64,000 nucleotides of DNA from Comamonas avium. Lineage in GTDB: Bacteria > Pseudomonadota > Gammaproteobacteria > Burkholderiales > Burkholderiaceae_C. The stretch covers positions 248,001 through 312,000 of the forward strand of contig NZ_JACSQK010000004.1 in the NCBI RefSeq assembly GCF_014836675.1, given 5' to 3'. Positions 57,236 to 64,000 of this stretch are shown piece after piece (the stretch's first letter is position 1; each line of letters begins with the position of its first letter). The notes under the pieces were generated by a model. It saw only the letters and a list, made by a program, of their open reading frames with translations, was not told the origin of the DNA and ran no database searches. Both the position numbers and the translations under genes were made by a program.

Positions 57236-57277
57236 ACAAAGCAACGGTCAGCGCATGGACTCTTTCTGTTGCTTTGT
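57236..57277 (+). repeat. Inverted repeat upstream of the TonB receptor
   Basis: Perfect 10-base arms ACAAAGCAAC and GTTGCTTTGT with a 22-base spacer, about 80 bases before the receptor start. Possible operator or leader hairpin. Confidence 0.45.
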
Positions 57278-57355
57278 CATTGATCGCTTGCAAACACATA
57301 GCATTTAGCACTGATCAATTCTGAACCTTGTCGTATTTTGACTGCCGGATTTCGC

Positions 57356-59461
57356 ATGCCTGTTTTTACCCATTCCGCCCAGAGCCAAGCCATTGCTGTA
57401 CTGCTCAGCACCATCGTTTTTGCCGCACACGCCCAAACAGCCACTCCCACACTGAACACCATTGAAGTGCGCTCGGCCACCGGCTCGCCCAGCCTGCAGG
57501 CGCTGCCCGCCTCGGCCACCGTGCTGGATGGCGAGCAAGTGCGCGACCGTCAGATGCAGGTCAACCTGTCTGAGAGCCTGGGCGGCGTGCCCGGCCTGCA
57601 AATTAAAAACCGCCAGAACTACGCCCAGGATTTGCAGCTGTCCATCCGTGGCTACGGTGCACGCTCCACCTTCGGCCTGCGCGGCGTACGCCTGTATGTG
57701 GATGGCATTCCCGCCACCATGCCGGATGGACAGGGTTCCCTGTCACACATCGACATCAGCAGCATTGACCGCGTAGAAGTGCTGCGCGGACCTTACTCGG
57801 CCCTGCATGGCAACTCCGCTGGCGGCGTGGTCAGTGTATTTACAGAAACACCTGAGGGTCGCCCCTTTGCCGAAGGCGGCGTGTCATTCGGTAGCGATGG
57901 CCAGCAGCGTTTTGCGGCCAAAGCCGGCGGACAGACAGCGCAGGGCCTGAGCTACGTGGTCAGCGCCAGCCGCTTCCTGACCGATGGCTACCGCGACCAC
58001 AGTGCAGCCGACCGCAACGTGGCCAATGCCAAGCTGAGCACGGCCATAGGAGAGGACGCGCGCCTGACCATCACCGCCAACACCATGAAGACGGATGCAC
58101 AAGACCCCCAAGGGCTGACTTGGGCGCAATACCAGGCCAACCCACGGCAGTCTTCAGGCGTGGCAGAGCAGTACAACACCCGCAAATCACTAGAGCAGAC
58201 GCAGGTTGGCGCTACGTACGAGCGCCGCCTGAACGCCAACCACAGCGTGGCGTTGACGGCCTATGCAGGCCACCGCTCGATGGAGCAGTACCAGTCCATT
58301 CCCCCCGGCCCGCAAGCAGCGGCCAGCCACGCGGGTGGTGTGATTGATATGTCGCGCGATTACGCAGGCCTGGATGCACGCTGGACCGGCAAGTTTGACG
58401 GTGCGGCGGTTCCCGTCACCGTCACTGCGGGTCTGGCGCTGGACACCGTGCAAGAAGATCGCAAAGGGTACAAAAACTTTATTGGCAGCCAGCTGGGAGT
58501 CAAAGGTAGTTTGACCCGCGATGAAAAAAACACCATCACCAACACCGATCCCTATGTGCAAGCCACCTGGAAACTGGCCCCCACATGGACGCTGGACACT
58601 GGCCTGCGCTACAGCCGCGTGAAGTTCAAGGTGGAAGATGACTTCATCAAGGGCCCCACCAACCCTGATGACTCCGGCACGGCAACGCACCACCAGTTTT
58701 TGCCCGTTGTTGCACTGTCACACCAGCTGACCAGCAATGACACGGTGTACGCCAGCGCAGGCCGTGGCTTTGAAACCCCCACCCTGGCTGAAATGTCTTA
58801 CCGCGCAGATGGTGGCAGCGGCATGAACACGGCACTGCAACCCAGCGTCAGCACCCAGTACGAGCTGGGCTACCGCCAGCGCCTGACCGGCGACATCAAG
58901 GGCATGTGGAGCGCAGCGGTGTTCCATTCGAGCACCGACGACGAAATCGTCAGCGACACCAGCGGTGGTGGCCGCACCACCTACCGCAACGCAGGCAAAA
59001 CCCGCCGCTACGGCGCAGAGCTGCAAGCCGACATCCAGCTGTCGCGACAGTGGGATGTACAGGCTGCCTACACCTACCTGAATGCCACATTCCGGCAGGA
59101 ATCGGGCAAGGCAACGGCAGGCAATATGCTGCCCGGCCTGTCCAAGCAAAACCTGTTTGTGGGCGTGAACTACCGCCCCACCGCTGCATGGCGTTTGGGC
59201 ATATCGGCCCAGCACGCAGGCAAGGTCTATGTCAACGATGCCAACAGCGAAGCTGCACCGTCTTTTGCCATTGCCTCGGCCAGCGTCGGTTACACCAAAA
59301 ATCTGGGTGACTGGACGCTCAACGCCTTTGCCCGCGTGGACAACCTGTTTGACCGCCAGTACGTCGGCTCTGTCATCGTCAACGATGGCAACAACCGCTA
59401 TTACGAAAGTGCCCCCGGCCGCAACTGGAGCACAGGCGTCAACCTGCGCTACAACTTCTAA
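57356..59461 (+). CDS. pqqU: TonB-dependent receptor, probable PQQ importer PqqU (YncD)
   Basis: 701-residue outer-membrane barrel with a signal peptide (VLLSTIVFAAHAQ), a TonB-box-like LNTIEVRS and a plug domain (NLSESLGGVPGLQIKNRQNY; LYVDGIPATMPDGQG; VEVLRGPYSALHGNSAGG). From memory, these blocks and later ones (TDDEIVSDTSGGGRTTYRNA, GRGFETPTLAEMSYRADGGS, VDNLFDRQYVGSVIVNDGN) are almost identical to E. coli YncD, shown to import PQQ. Location beside a PQQ enzyme supports this. ATG at 57356 is preferred over a TTG. Confidence 0.85.
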   Translation: MPVFTHSAQSQAIAVLLSTIVFAAHAQTATPTLNTIEVRSATGSPSLQALPASATVLDGEQVRDRQMQVNLSESLGGVPGLQIKNRQNYAQDLQLSIRGYGARSTFGLRGVRLYVDGIPATMPDGQGSLSHIDISSIDRVEVLRGPYSALHGNSAGGVVSVFTETPEGRPFAEGGVSFGSDGQQRFAAKAGGQTAQGLSYVVSASRFLTDGYRDHSAADRNVANAKLSTAIGEDARLTITANTMKTDAQDPQGLTWAQYQANPRQSSGVAEQYNTRKSLEQTQVGATYERRLNANHSVALTAYAGHRSMEQYQSIPPGPQAAASHAGGVIDMSRDYAGLDARWTGKFDGAAVPVTVTAGLALDTVQEDRKGYKNFIGSQLGVKGSLTRDEKNTITNTDPYVQATWKLAPTWTLDTGLRYSRVKFKVEDDFIKGPTNPDDSGTATHHQFLPVVALSHQLTSNDTVYASAGRGFETPTLAEMSYRADGGSGMNTALQPSVSTQYELGYRQRLTGDIKGMWSAAVFHSSTDDEIVSDTSGGGRTTYRNAGKTRRYGAELQADIQLSRQWDVQAAYTYLNATFRQESGKATAGNMLPGLSKQNLFVGVNYRPTAAWRLGISAQHAGKVYVNDANSEAAPSFAIASASVGYTKNLGDWTLNAFARVDNLFDRQYVGSVIVNDGNNRYYESAPGRNWSTGVNLRYNF

Positions 59462-59487
59462 AGCAGCGTTCACCCGTTCAGCTTTAC

Positions 59488-59534
59488 GCAAAAGCGGCAC
59501 CCGCTTCTATAAAAGGAGCTGGTGCCGCTTTTGC
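59488..59534 (+). terminator. Hairpin after pqqU, probable terminator
   Basis: 14-base perfect stem GCAAAAGCGGCACC with its complement and a 19-base loop, 27 bases after the receptor stop. The 3' side ends CTTTTGC, a short T run only. Confidence 0.65.
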
Positions 59535-59618
59535 TATCTGGCTTTACAAGTTAAAAGCATTGCAAATGCCTTAAAAAATGGGCGACATGCACTCATATTT
59601 TCTTTAAATCCACCCGAA

Positions 59619-59733
59619 CCATCGTGAAAAACGATGGCTGGGTTGGTGCTTAGATACCCTGAGACTTCGCATTGCACGATGACAAGCAGGTGAACATGGT
59701 GGGAAAATCCATTTAACTTCTCAAAACGAGAAG
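59619..59733. promoter_or_regulatory. Two inverted repeats upstream of the LysR gene
   Basis: CCATCGT-gaaaa-ACGATGG (59619-59637) and CTTCTC-5-GAGAAG (59717-59733, 22 bases before the ATG). The 293-base gap otherwise shows no gene. Either could be a LysR binding site, but neither has the classical T-N11-A form. Low certainty. Confidence 0.35.
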
Positions 59734-59754
59734 ACTGAAAAACGATCCCCCGCC

Positions 59755-60696
59755 ATGAAGAATTCCGAGCGCAGTTTTGCACGCCGTATCGATTTAACCT
59801 CTTTGCAGCTGTTTGTAGCTGTGTGCGAGCTGGGTAGCATTGGCCGCGCTGCCGAGCGTGAGTACATTGCCGCCTCTGCAGTGAGCAAACGCTTGTCCGA
59901 TCTGGAAGCTGCAGTAGACACCGCCCTGCTGTACCGCCACAGCCGCGGCGTCACGCTGACGCCCGCCGGCGAGAGCCTGCTGCACCACGCACGCAACGTG
60001 CTGTACGGACTGGAGCGCATGCAGGGCGAGCTGTCGGAATACGCAGACGGGGTGCGCGGACATGTGCGTGTACACGCCACCATCTCTGCCATCGTGCAGT
60101 TTCTGCCTGAAGACCTGGGCGCTTTCAGCAAGGAACACCCGCAAATCAAGATTGACCTGCAAGAGCACCTGTCTGCCGACGTGCTGCAGGCCGTGCAGGA
60201 AGGCACGGCAGATATCGGTATTTGCAACATGGGCCAAGCCAGCTCCAACGGCTTGCAGATTCGCCCCTACCGCACCGACAACCTGGTGCTGGTCGTGCCA
60301 CAAGAGCACCCGCTGGCCACACGCGAATCGATTGCGTTTGAAGAGGTGCTGGAGTGGGACATCGTGGGCCTGCACGGCGGCAGCTCCATCAGCCTGGCCA
60401 TGCGCGGTGCAGCAGCACGCTCAGGCCACCCCTTACATCAGCGCATTCAGGTCACAAGCCTGGATGCCATGTGCCGCATGATCGACAACGGCCTGGGCGT
60501 TGGCCTGATCCCCGATCGTGCGTTTGAGCTCATGCACGGCGTGGGCAATTTGAAGAGTGTGCCTTTAACAGACGCCTGGGCGCAGCGTTCGCTCAGTCTG
60601 GTTGCCCGTGACTTTGACGCGCTGCCCGTGACATCGCGGTTGCTTGTGGAACACCTCGGCAAAGGCTGGGAGCAGACCCCCAAGGCGTCTGCCTAA
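59755..60696 (+). CDS. LysR-family transcriptional regulator
   Basis: 313 residues. The N-terminal winged helix-turn-helix is at about 13-72 ([20 protein letters not shown] then [32 protein letters not shown]). A periplasmic-binding-protein-like effector domain runs from residue 95 on. It is 43 bases upstream of leuC, in the same direction, so regulation of leucine synthesis is plausible, but many LysR proteins sit next to unrelated genes. Its ligand is unknown. Confidence 0.92.
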   Translation: MKNSERSFARRIDLTSLQLFVAVCELGSIGRAAEREYIAASAVSKRLSDLEAAVDTALLYRHSRGVTLTPAGESLLHHARNVLYGLERMQGELSEYADGVRGHVRVHATISAIVQFLPEDLGAFSKEHPQIKIDLQEHLSADVLQAVQEGTADIGICNMGQASSNGLQIRPYRTDNLVLVVPQEHPLATRESIAFEEVLEWDIVGLHGGSSISLAMRGAAARSGHPLHQRIQVTSLDAMCRMIDNGLGVGLIPDRAFELMHGVGNLKSVPLTDAWAQRSLSLVARDFDALPVTSRLLVEHLGKGWEQTPKASA

Positions 60697-60739
60697 AATT
60701 TCAAGAGACAACTTCCCACCCCACAAAGAAGAGAACACC

Positions 60740-62161
60740 ATGGGACGCACCCTTTACGACAAGATTTTTGATGAGCACGTCATCCACACCGAGGAAGACG
60801 GCACCTCCATTTTGTACATTGACCGCCACCTCGTGCATGAGGTGACCAGCCCACAGGCCTTTGAAGGTCTGCGGGCGGCGGGCCGCAAGCTGTGGCGCAT
60901 CAGCTCTGTGGTGGCCACTGCCGACCACAACACGCCCACCACCGGCTGGGAACATGGCTACGACGGCATTGCCGACCCCATCAGCAAAGAGCAGATCGTC
61001 ACGCTCAACACCAACATTGCCGAGTTTGGTGCCGCGGCCTTCTTTCCCTTCATGGACAAGGGCCAGGGCATTGTTCATGTGATGGGCCCTGAGCAAGGCG
61101 CCACTCTGCCCGGCATGACGGTGGTGTGCGGCGACAGCCACACCTCTACCCACGGAGCATTCGGTGCGCTGGCGCACGGTATTGGCACCTCCGAGGTCGA
61201 ACACGTCATGGCAACGCAAACGCTGCTGGCCAAAAAGGCCAAGAACATGCTGGTGCAAGTCAATGGCAAAGTGGCACCCGGTGTAACCGCCAAAGACATT
61301 GTGCTGGCCATCATTGGCAAGATTGGCACCGCTGGCGGCACGGGCTACACCATTGAGTTTGCTGGGCAGGCCATCCGTGACCTGAGCATTGAAGGCCGCA
61401 TGACCGTGTGCAACATGGCCATCGAAGGCGGTGCGCGTGCTGGCCTTGTGGCTGTGGACGACAAAACCATCAACTACGTCAAGGGTCGCCCTCTGGCACC
61501 CACGGGTGCTGAGTGGGATGCCGCCGTCGCCTACTGGAAGACGCTGCACTCAGACGCAGGCGCCAAGTTTGACGCCGTGGTTGAGCTCAACGCTGCCGAC
61601 ATCGTGCCGCAAGTGACATGGGGCACCTCCCCCGAAATGGTGCTGGGCGTGGATGACAGCGTGCCCGATCCCGACAAGGAAAAAGACAGCAACAAGCGCG
61701 GAGCCATCGAGCGCGCGCTGACCTATATGGCGCTGGAGCCGGGCAAACCTTTGAGCGATATTTTTGTCGACAAGGTGTTCATTGGCTCATGCACCAACAG
61801 CCGCATTGAAGACATGCGCGAAGCCGCAGCCGTGGTGAAAAAGCTGGGCCAGAAAGTGGCCAAGAACATCAAGCTGGCCATGGTCGTGCCCGGTTCTGGC
61901 CTCGTAAAAGAGCAGGCCGAGCGCGAAGGCCTGGACGTCATCTTCAAGGCCGCAGGCTTCGAGTGGCGCGAACCGGGCTGCTCCATGTGCCTGGCCATGA
62001 ACGCTGACCGGCTGGAGCCCGGCGAGCGCTGCGCCTCCACCTCCAACCGCAACTTCGAAGGCCGTCAGGGCGCGGGTGGCCGCACGCACTTGGTCAGCCC
62101 CGCCATGGCAGCGGCTGCCGCCATCCACGGCCACTTTGTGGACATCCGCAAGTTCACTTAA
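60740..62161 (+). CDS. leuC: 3-isopropylmalate dehydratase large subunit
   Basis: 473 residues, aconitase-like [4Fe-4S] enzyme of leucine synthesis. It starts [20 protein letters not shown]. Cluster ligands lie in [13 protein letters not shown] (near 350) and [10 protein letters not shown] (near 413 and 416). [20 protein letters not shown] is the aconitase signature. The ATG at 60740 follows AAGAAGAG; the longer frame into lysR is rejected. It pairs with leuD. Confidence 0.98.
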   Translation: MGRTLYDKIFDEHVIHTEEDGTSILYIDRHLVHEVTSPQAFEGLRAAGRKLWRISSVVATADHNTPTTGWEHGYDGIADPISKEQIVTLNTNIAEFGAAAFFPFMDKGQGIVHVMGPEQGATLPGMTVVCGDSHTSTHGAFGALAHGIGTSEVEHVMATQTLLAKKAKNMLVQVNGKVAPGVTAKDIVLAIIGKIGTAGGTGYTIEFAGQAIRDLSIEGRMTVCNMAIEGGARAGLVAVDDKTINYVKGRPLAPTGAEWDAAVAYWKTLHSDAGAKFDAVVELNAADIVPQVTWGTSPEMVLGVDDSVPDPDKEKDSNKRGAIERALTYMALEPGKPLSDIFVDKVFIGSCTNSRIEDMREAAAVVKKLGQKVAKNIKLAMVVPGSGLVKEQAEREGLDVIFKAAGFEWREPGCSMCLAMNADRLEPGERCASTSNRNFEGRQGAGGRTHLVSPAMAAAAAIHGHFVDIRKFT

Positions 62162-62194
62162 CCCACCATTGACGCAACAGACCGAGAGACCCTC

Positions 62195-62320
62195 ATGAAG
62201 CCTTCCTTCTCGATTCTTTTGATTGGCCTGGCCTTTACCCTGGGCGCTTGCAACACTGTCCAGGGCATTGGCCAGGACGTGCAAAAAGCCGGCAACGCCA
62301 TTGAACGCGCCGCGCGATGA
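62195..62320 (+). CDS. Entericidin A/B-family lipoprotein
   Basis: 41 residues: MKPSFSILLIGLAFTLGACN then TVQGIGQDVQKAGNAIERAAR. The lipobox LGAC with Cys19 and the short amphipathic GIGQDVQKAGNAIE are the entericidin hallmarks. These small envelope lipoproteins are linked to toxin-antidote behaviour and stress in E. coli; here the role is inferred. It is inserted between leuC and leuD, 33 bases after leuC. Confidence 0.9.
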   Translation: MKPSFSILLIGLAFTLGACNTVQGIGQDVQKAGNAIERAAR

Positions 62321-62354
62321 CTTGCTCGTCTAACCGTTAAAAAAGGACTGCGCC

Positions 62355-62741
62355 ATGATCGACCACCTGGGTATTTCTGTAAGCCACTTCGCAAACAGCA
62401 AAGCCTTCTACCAAAAGGCTTTGGCGCCGATTGGTTATGAACTCGTCATGGTTCTGTCTGCCGCCGAAACCGGCCACACCGATACGGCAGGCTTTGGCCC
62501 AGCGCCCAAACCGTACTTCTGGATCTCCGCGGGCACACCCAACGTGCCACCGATTCACGTGGCCTTTGCTGTGGATAGCCGCCAAAAAGTGGATGACTTC
62601 TACGCGGCAGCCATCGCCGCAGGTGGGCGCGACAACGGAGCCCCCGGCCTGCGCCCGCACTACCACCCCAACTATTACGGCGCGTTCGTGCTGGATTTAG
62701 ACGGCCACAATATTGAAGCCGTTTGCCATGCTGCCGCCTAA
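62355..62741 (+). CDS. VOC-family (glyoxalase/bleomycin-resistance-like) protein
   Basis: 128 residues of two beta-alpha-beta-beta-beta modules. MIDHLGISVSHFANSKAFYQ carries the first metal histidine (His4); PIHVAFAVDSR and YYGAFVLDLDGHNIEAVCH give the further His/Glu positions of the metal site. Substrate unknown. It lies between the entericidin gene and leuD, co-directional with the leucine operon. Confidence 0.9.
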   Translation: MIDHLGISVSHFANSKAFYQKALAPIGYELVMVLSAAETGHTDTAGFGPAPKPYFWISAGTPNVPPIHVAFAVDSRQKVDDFYAAAIAAGGRDNGAPGLRPHYHPNYYGAFVLDLDGHNIEAVCHAAA

Positions 62742-62759
62742 CTTTTGAACACGCCTGCC

Positions 62760-63416
62760 ATGCAAAAATTCACCATACACAAGGGCCTCGTGGCCCCCAT
62801 GGACCGCGAAAACGTCGACACCGACGCCATCATTCCCAAGCAGTTTCTGAAGTCGATCAAAAAGACCGGCTTTGGCGCCAACGCCTTTGATGAATGGCGC
62901 TATCTGGACCAGCCCGGTGAGCCCGGCGTGCCCGAGTCCGCACGCAAGCCCAACCCTAACTTTGTGCTGAACCAGCCACGCTACAAAGGCGCCAGCATTT
63001 TGCTCACGCGCAAGAACTTTGGCTGCGGCTCCAGCCGCGAGCATGCGCCATGGGCACTGGACCAATACGGCTTTCGCGCCATTTTGGCCCCCAGCTTTGC
63101 TGACATCTTCTTTAACAACAGCTTCAAGAACGGCCTGCTGCCCATCGTGCTGCCCGAGGCCACGATCGAGCAGCTGTTCCACGAAGTTCAAGCCTTCCCC
63201 GGTTACGAGTTGACGATTGACCTGGAGCGCCAGGTCATCGTGCGCCCACAAGGCCAAGAAATACCTTTTGACGTCATTGCGTTTCGCAAGTACTGCCTGC
63301 TCAACGGTTTTGACGACATTGGCCTGACCATGCGCCACGCCGACAAGATCAAGGCCTTTGAAGCCGAGCGTCTGACACAAAAGCCCTGGCTGTCACGTTC
63401 GCTGGTGCAAGCCTGA
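62760..63416 (+). CDS. leuD: 3-isopropylmalate dehydratase small subunit
   Basis: 218 residues, [20 protein letters not shown] at the start and [19 protein letters not shown] in the middle, which carries the swivelling-domain signature. It forms the active enzyme with LeuC. ATG at 62760 is chosen; the TTG at 62745 is less likely. It follows the VOC gene closely. Confidence 0.97.
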   Translation: MQKFTIHKGLVAPMDRENVDTDAIIPKQFLKSIKKTGFGANAFDEWRYLDQPGEPGVPESARKPNPNFVLNQPRYKGASILLTRKNFGCGSSREHAPWALDQYGFRAILAPSFADIFFNNSFKNGLLPIVLPEATIEQLFHEVQAFPGYELTIDLERQVIVRPQGQEIPFDVIAFRKYCLLNGFDDIGLTMRHADKIKAFEAERLTQKPWLSRSLVQA

Positions 63417-63444
63417 GTCATTTACACAAATCTATAAATAAATG

Positions 63445-63520
63445 AGCTACTAGCGCTTACTGCACATACATTTCAAATAGTTTTCTATCTGAAACGTAAG
63501 CACAGCAAGCGTTGATAGCT
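63445..63520 (+). repeat. 76-bp intergenic element, copy 3
   Basis: AGCTACTAGCGCTTACT at the left and AGCAAGCGTTGATAGCT at the right, inverted copies of each other with four mismatches over 17 bases. The centre has a near-palindrome ATTTCAAATA / TATCTGAAAC. It fills the leuD-leuB gap. Confidence 0.75.
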
Positions 63521-63541
63521 ATTAAAAAGTCTAGGAACAAC

Positions 63542-64000
63542 ATGAAAATCGCAGTCTTGCCCGGCGACGGCATTGGCCCAGAAATCGTTGCAGAAGCCGT
63601 CAAAGTGCTCAACGCACTGGAGCTGAACTTTGAGATGGAAACCGCTCCCGTAGGCGGCGCCGCCTACGAAGCAGACGGCCACCCCTTGCCCGAGTCCACC
63701 TTGAAGCTGGCGATGGAATCCGACGCCGTACTGTTTGGCGCAGTGGGCGACTGGAAGTACGACACACTGGATCGCCCTCTGCGCCCCGAGCAGGCTATTC
63801 TTGGCCTGCGCAAGCACATGGGCCTGTTCGCCAACTTCCGCCCAGCCATTTGCTACAAAGAGCTGGTAGATGCCTCCAGCCTCAAGCCCGAGTTGATCTC
63901 GGGTCTGGACATTCTGATCATCCGCGAGCTGACTGGCGACATCTATTTTGGCCAGCCCCGTGGCCGCCGCGTGGCCACTGACGGCCACTTTCCCGGTGCA
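63542..64000 (+). CDS. leuB: 3-isopropylmalate dehydrogenase, N-terminal part
   Basis: First 153 codons; the gene runs off the right edge. [20 protein letters not shown], then [30 protein letters not shown] and [13 protein letters not shown] are the isopropylmalate dehydrogenase N-terminal signatures. NAD-dependent third enzyme of leucine synthesis after LeuCD. It is last in the visible leu cluster. Confidence 0.97.
   Translation, partial: MKIAVLPGDGIGPEIVAEAVKVLNALELNFEMETAPVGGAAYEADGHPLPESTLKLAMESDAVLFGAVGDWKYDTLDRPLRPEQAILGLRKHMGLFANFRPAICYKELVDASSLKPELISGLDILIIRELTGDIYFGQPRGRRVATDGHFPGA

Noticed and set aside
57228..57303. Further copy of the 76-bp element upstream of pqqU
   Set aside because: The length fits if the ends are chosen to fit, but end sequences and body do not match the other copies, so I treat only the inner palindrome as a feature.
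1..64000. CRISPR array, insertion sequences, prophage, rRNA
   Set aside because: I saw no regularly spaced direct repeats, no transposase reading frame with terminal repeats, no phage structural genes and no rRNA sequence. The recombinase-like fragment at 36679 is the only mobile-element-related gene.

Overview
The window reads as a chromosome segment of a betaproteobacterium of the family Comamonadaceae, probably a Comamonas-like organism. This rests on gene order (tpiA-secG-tRNA-Leu-nuoA to L; rpsF-priB-rpsR-rplI-dnaB; grpE-dnaK-dnaJ; alaA-hom-thrC-mobB-moeA-moaD; lysR-leuC-leuD-leuB), on the protein sequences, and on the style of the intergenic repeats. It is mostly core genome. I see no insertion sequence, prophage, CRISPR array or rRNA.

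Layout. (1) 1-9623, minus strand: respiratory complex I genes nuoA to nuoL (nuoL cut by the window edge), preceded by tRNA-Leu(GAG), secG, tpiA, pnp and rpsO, all read right to left. (2) 14268-21888, plus strand: a minor-pilin and adhesin operon of a type IV pilus (two FimT/GspH-type pseudopilins, PilV, PilW, PilX, PilY1, PilE), visibly richer in A+T than its neighbours, followed by ribD. (3) 23107-30545: a phospholipase-D/cardiolipin-synthase lipoprotein, dusC, a methyltransferase, an acetyltransferase, an aldehyde dehydrogenase and small unknowns. (4) clpB with a heat-shock promoter. (5) 33442-35333: cytochrome b561 and two tandem YceI proteins. (6) 35403-43454: molybdopterin genes (moaE, moaD, moeA, mobB) and amino-acid genes (thrC, hom, alaA). 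A serine-recombinase-like fragment and two small unknown genes separate moaD from moaE. (7) 43625-47056: a Mth938-like protein, peroxiredoxin, PIN-PhoH ATPase and a small membrane protein. (8) 47342-50441, minus: the rpsF-priB-rpsR-rplI operon and dnaB. (9) 50571-54466, plus: grpE-dnaK-dnaJ behind a near-perfect sigma-32 promoter. (10) 54773-59461: a PQQ-dependent membrane dehydrogenase beside a TonB receptor that closely resembles the E. coli PQQ importer PqqU (YncD). (11) 59755-64000: a LysR regulator and leuC, an entericidin-like lipoprotein, a VOC protein, leuD and leuB (cut by the window edge).

The most interesting points: the pairing of a PQQ enzyme with a probable PQQ importer; a family of 76-bp intergenic elements with inverted ends (copies at 34631, 47068 and 63445), with a same-length look-alike inside the ribD coding sequence at 22644; a long inverted repeat in the pnp leader; the broken moaD-moaE arrangement; and the compositionally distinct pilin island. 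Nothing in the window is clearly a wholly new defence or mobile system.
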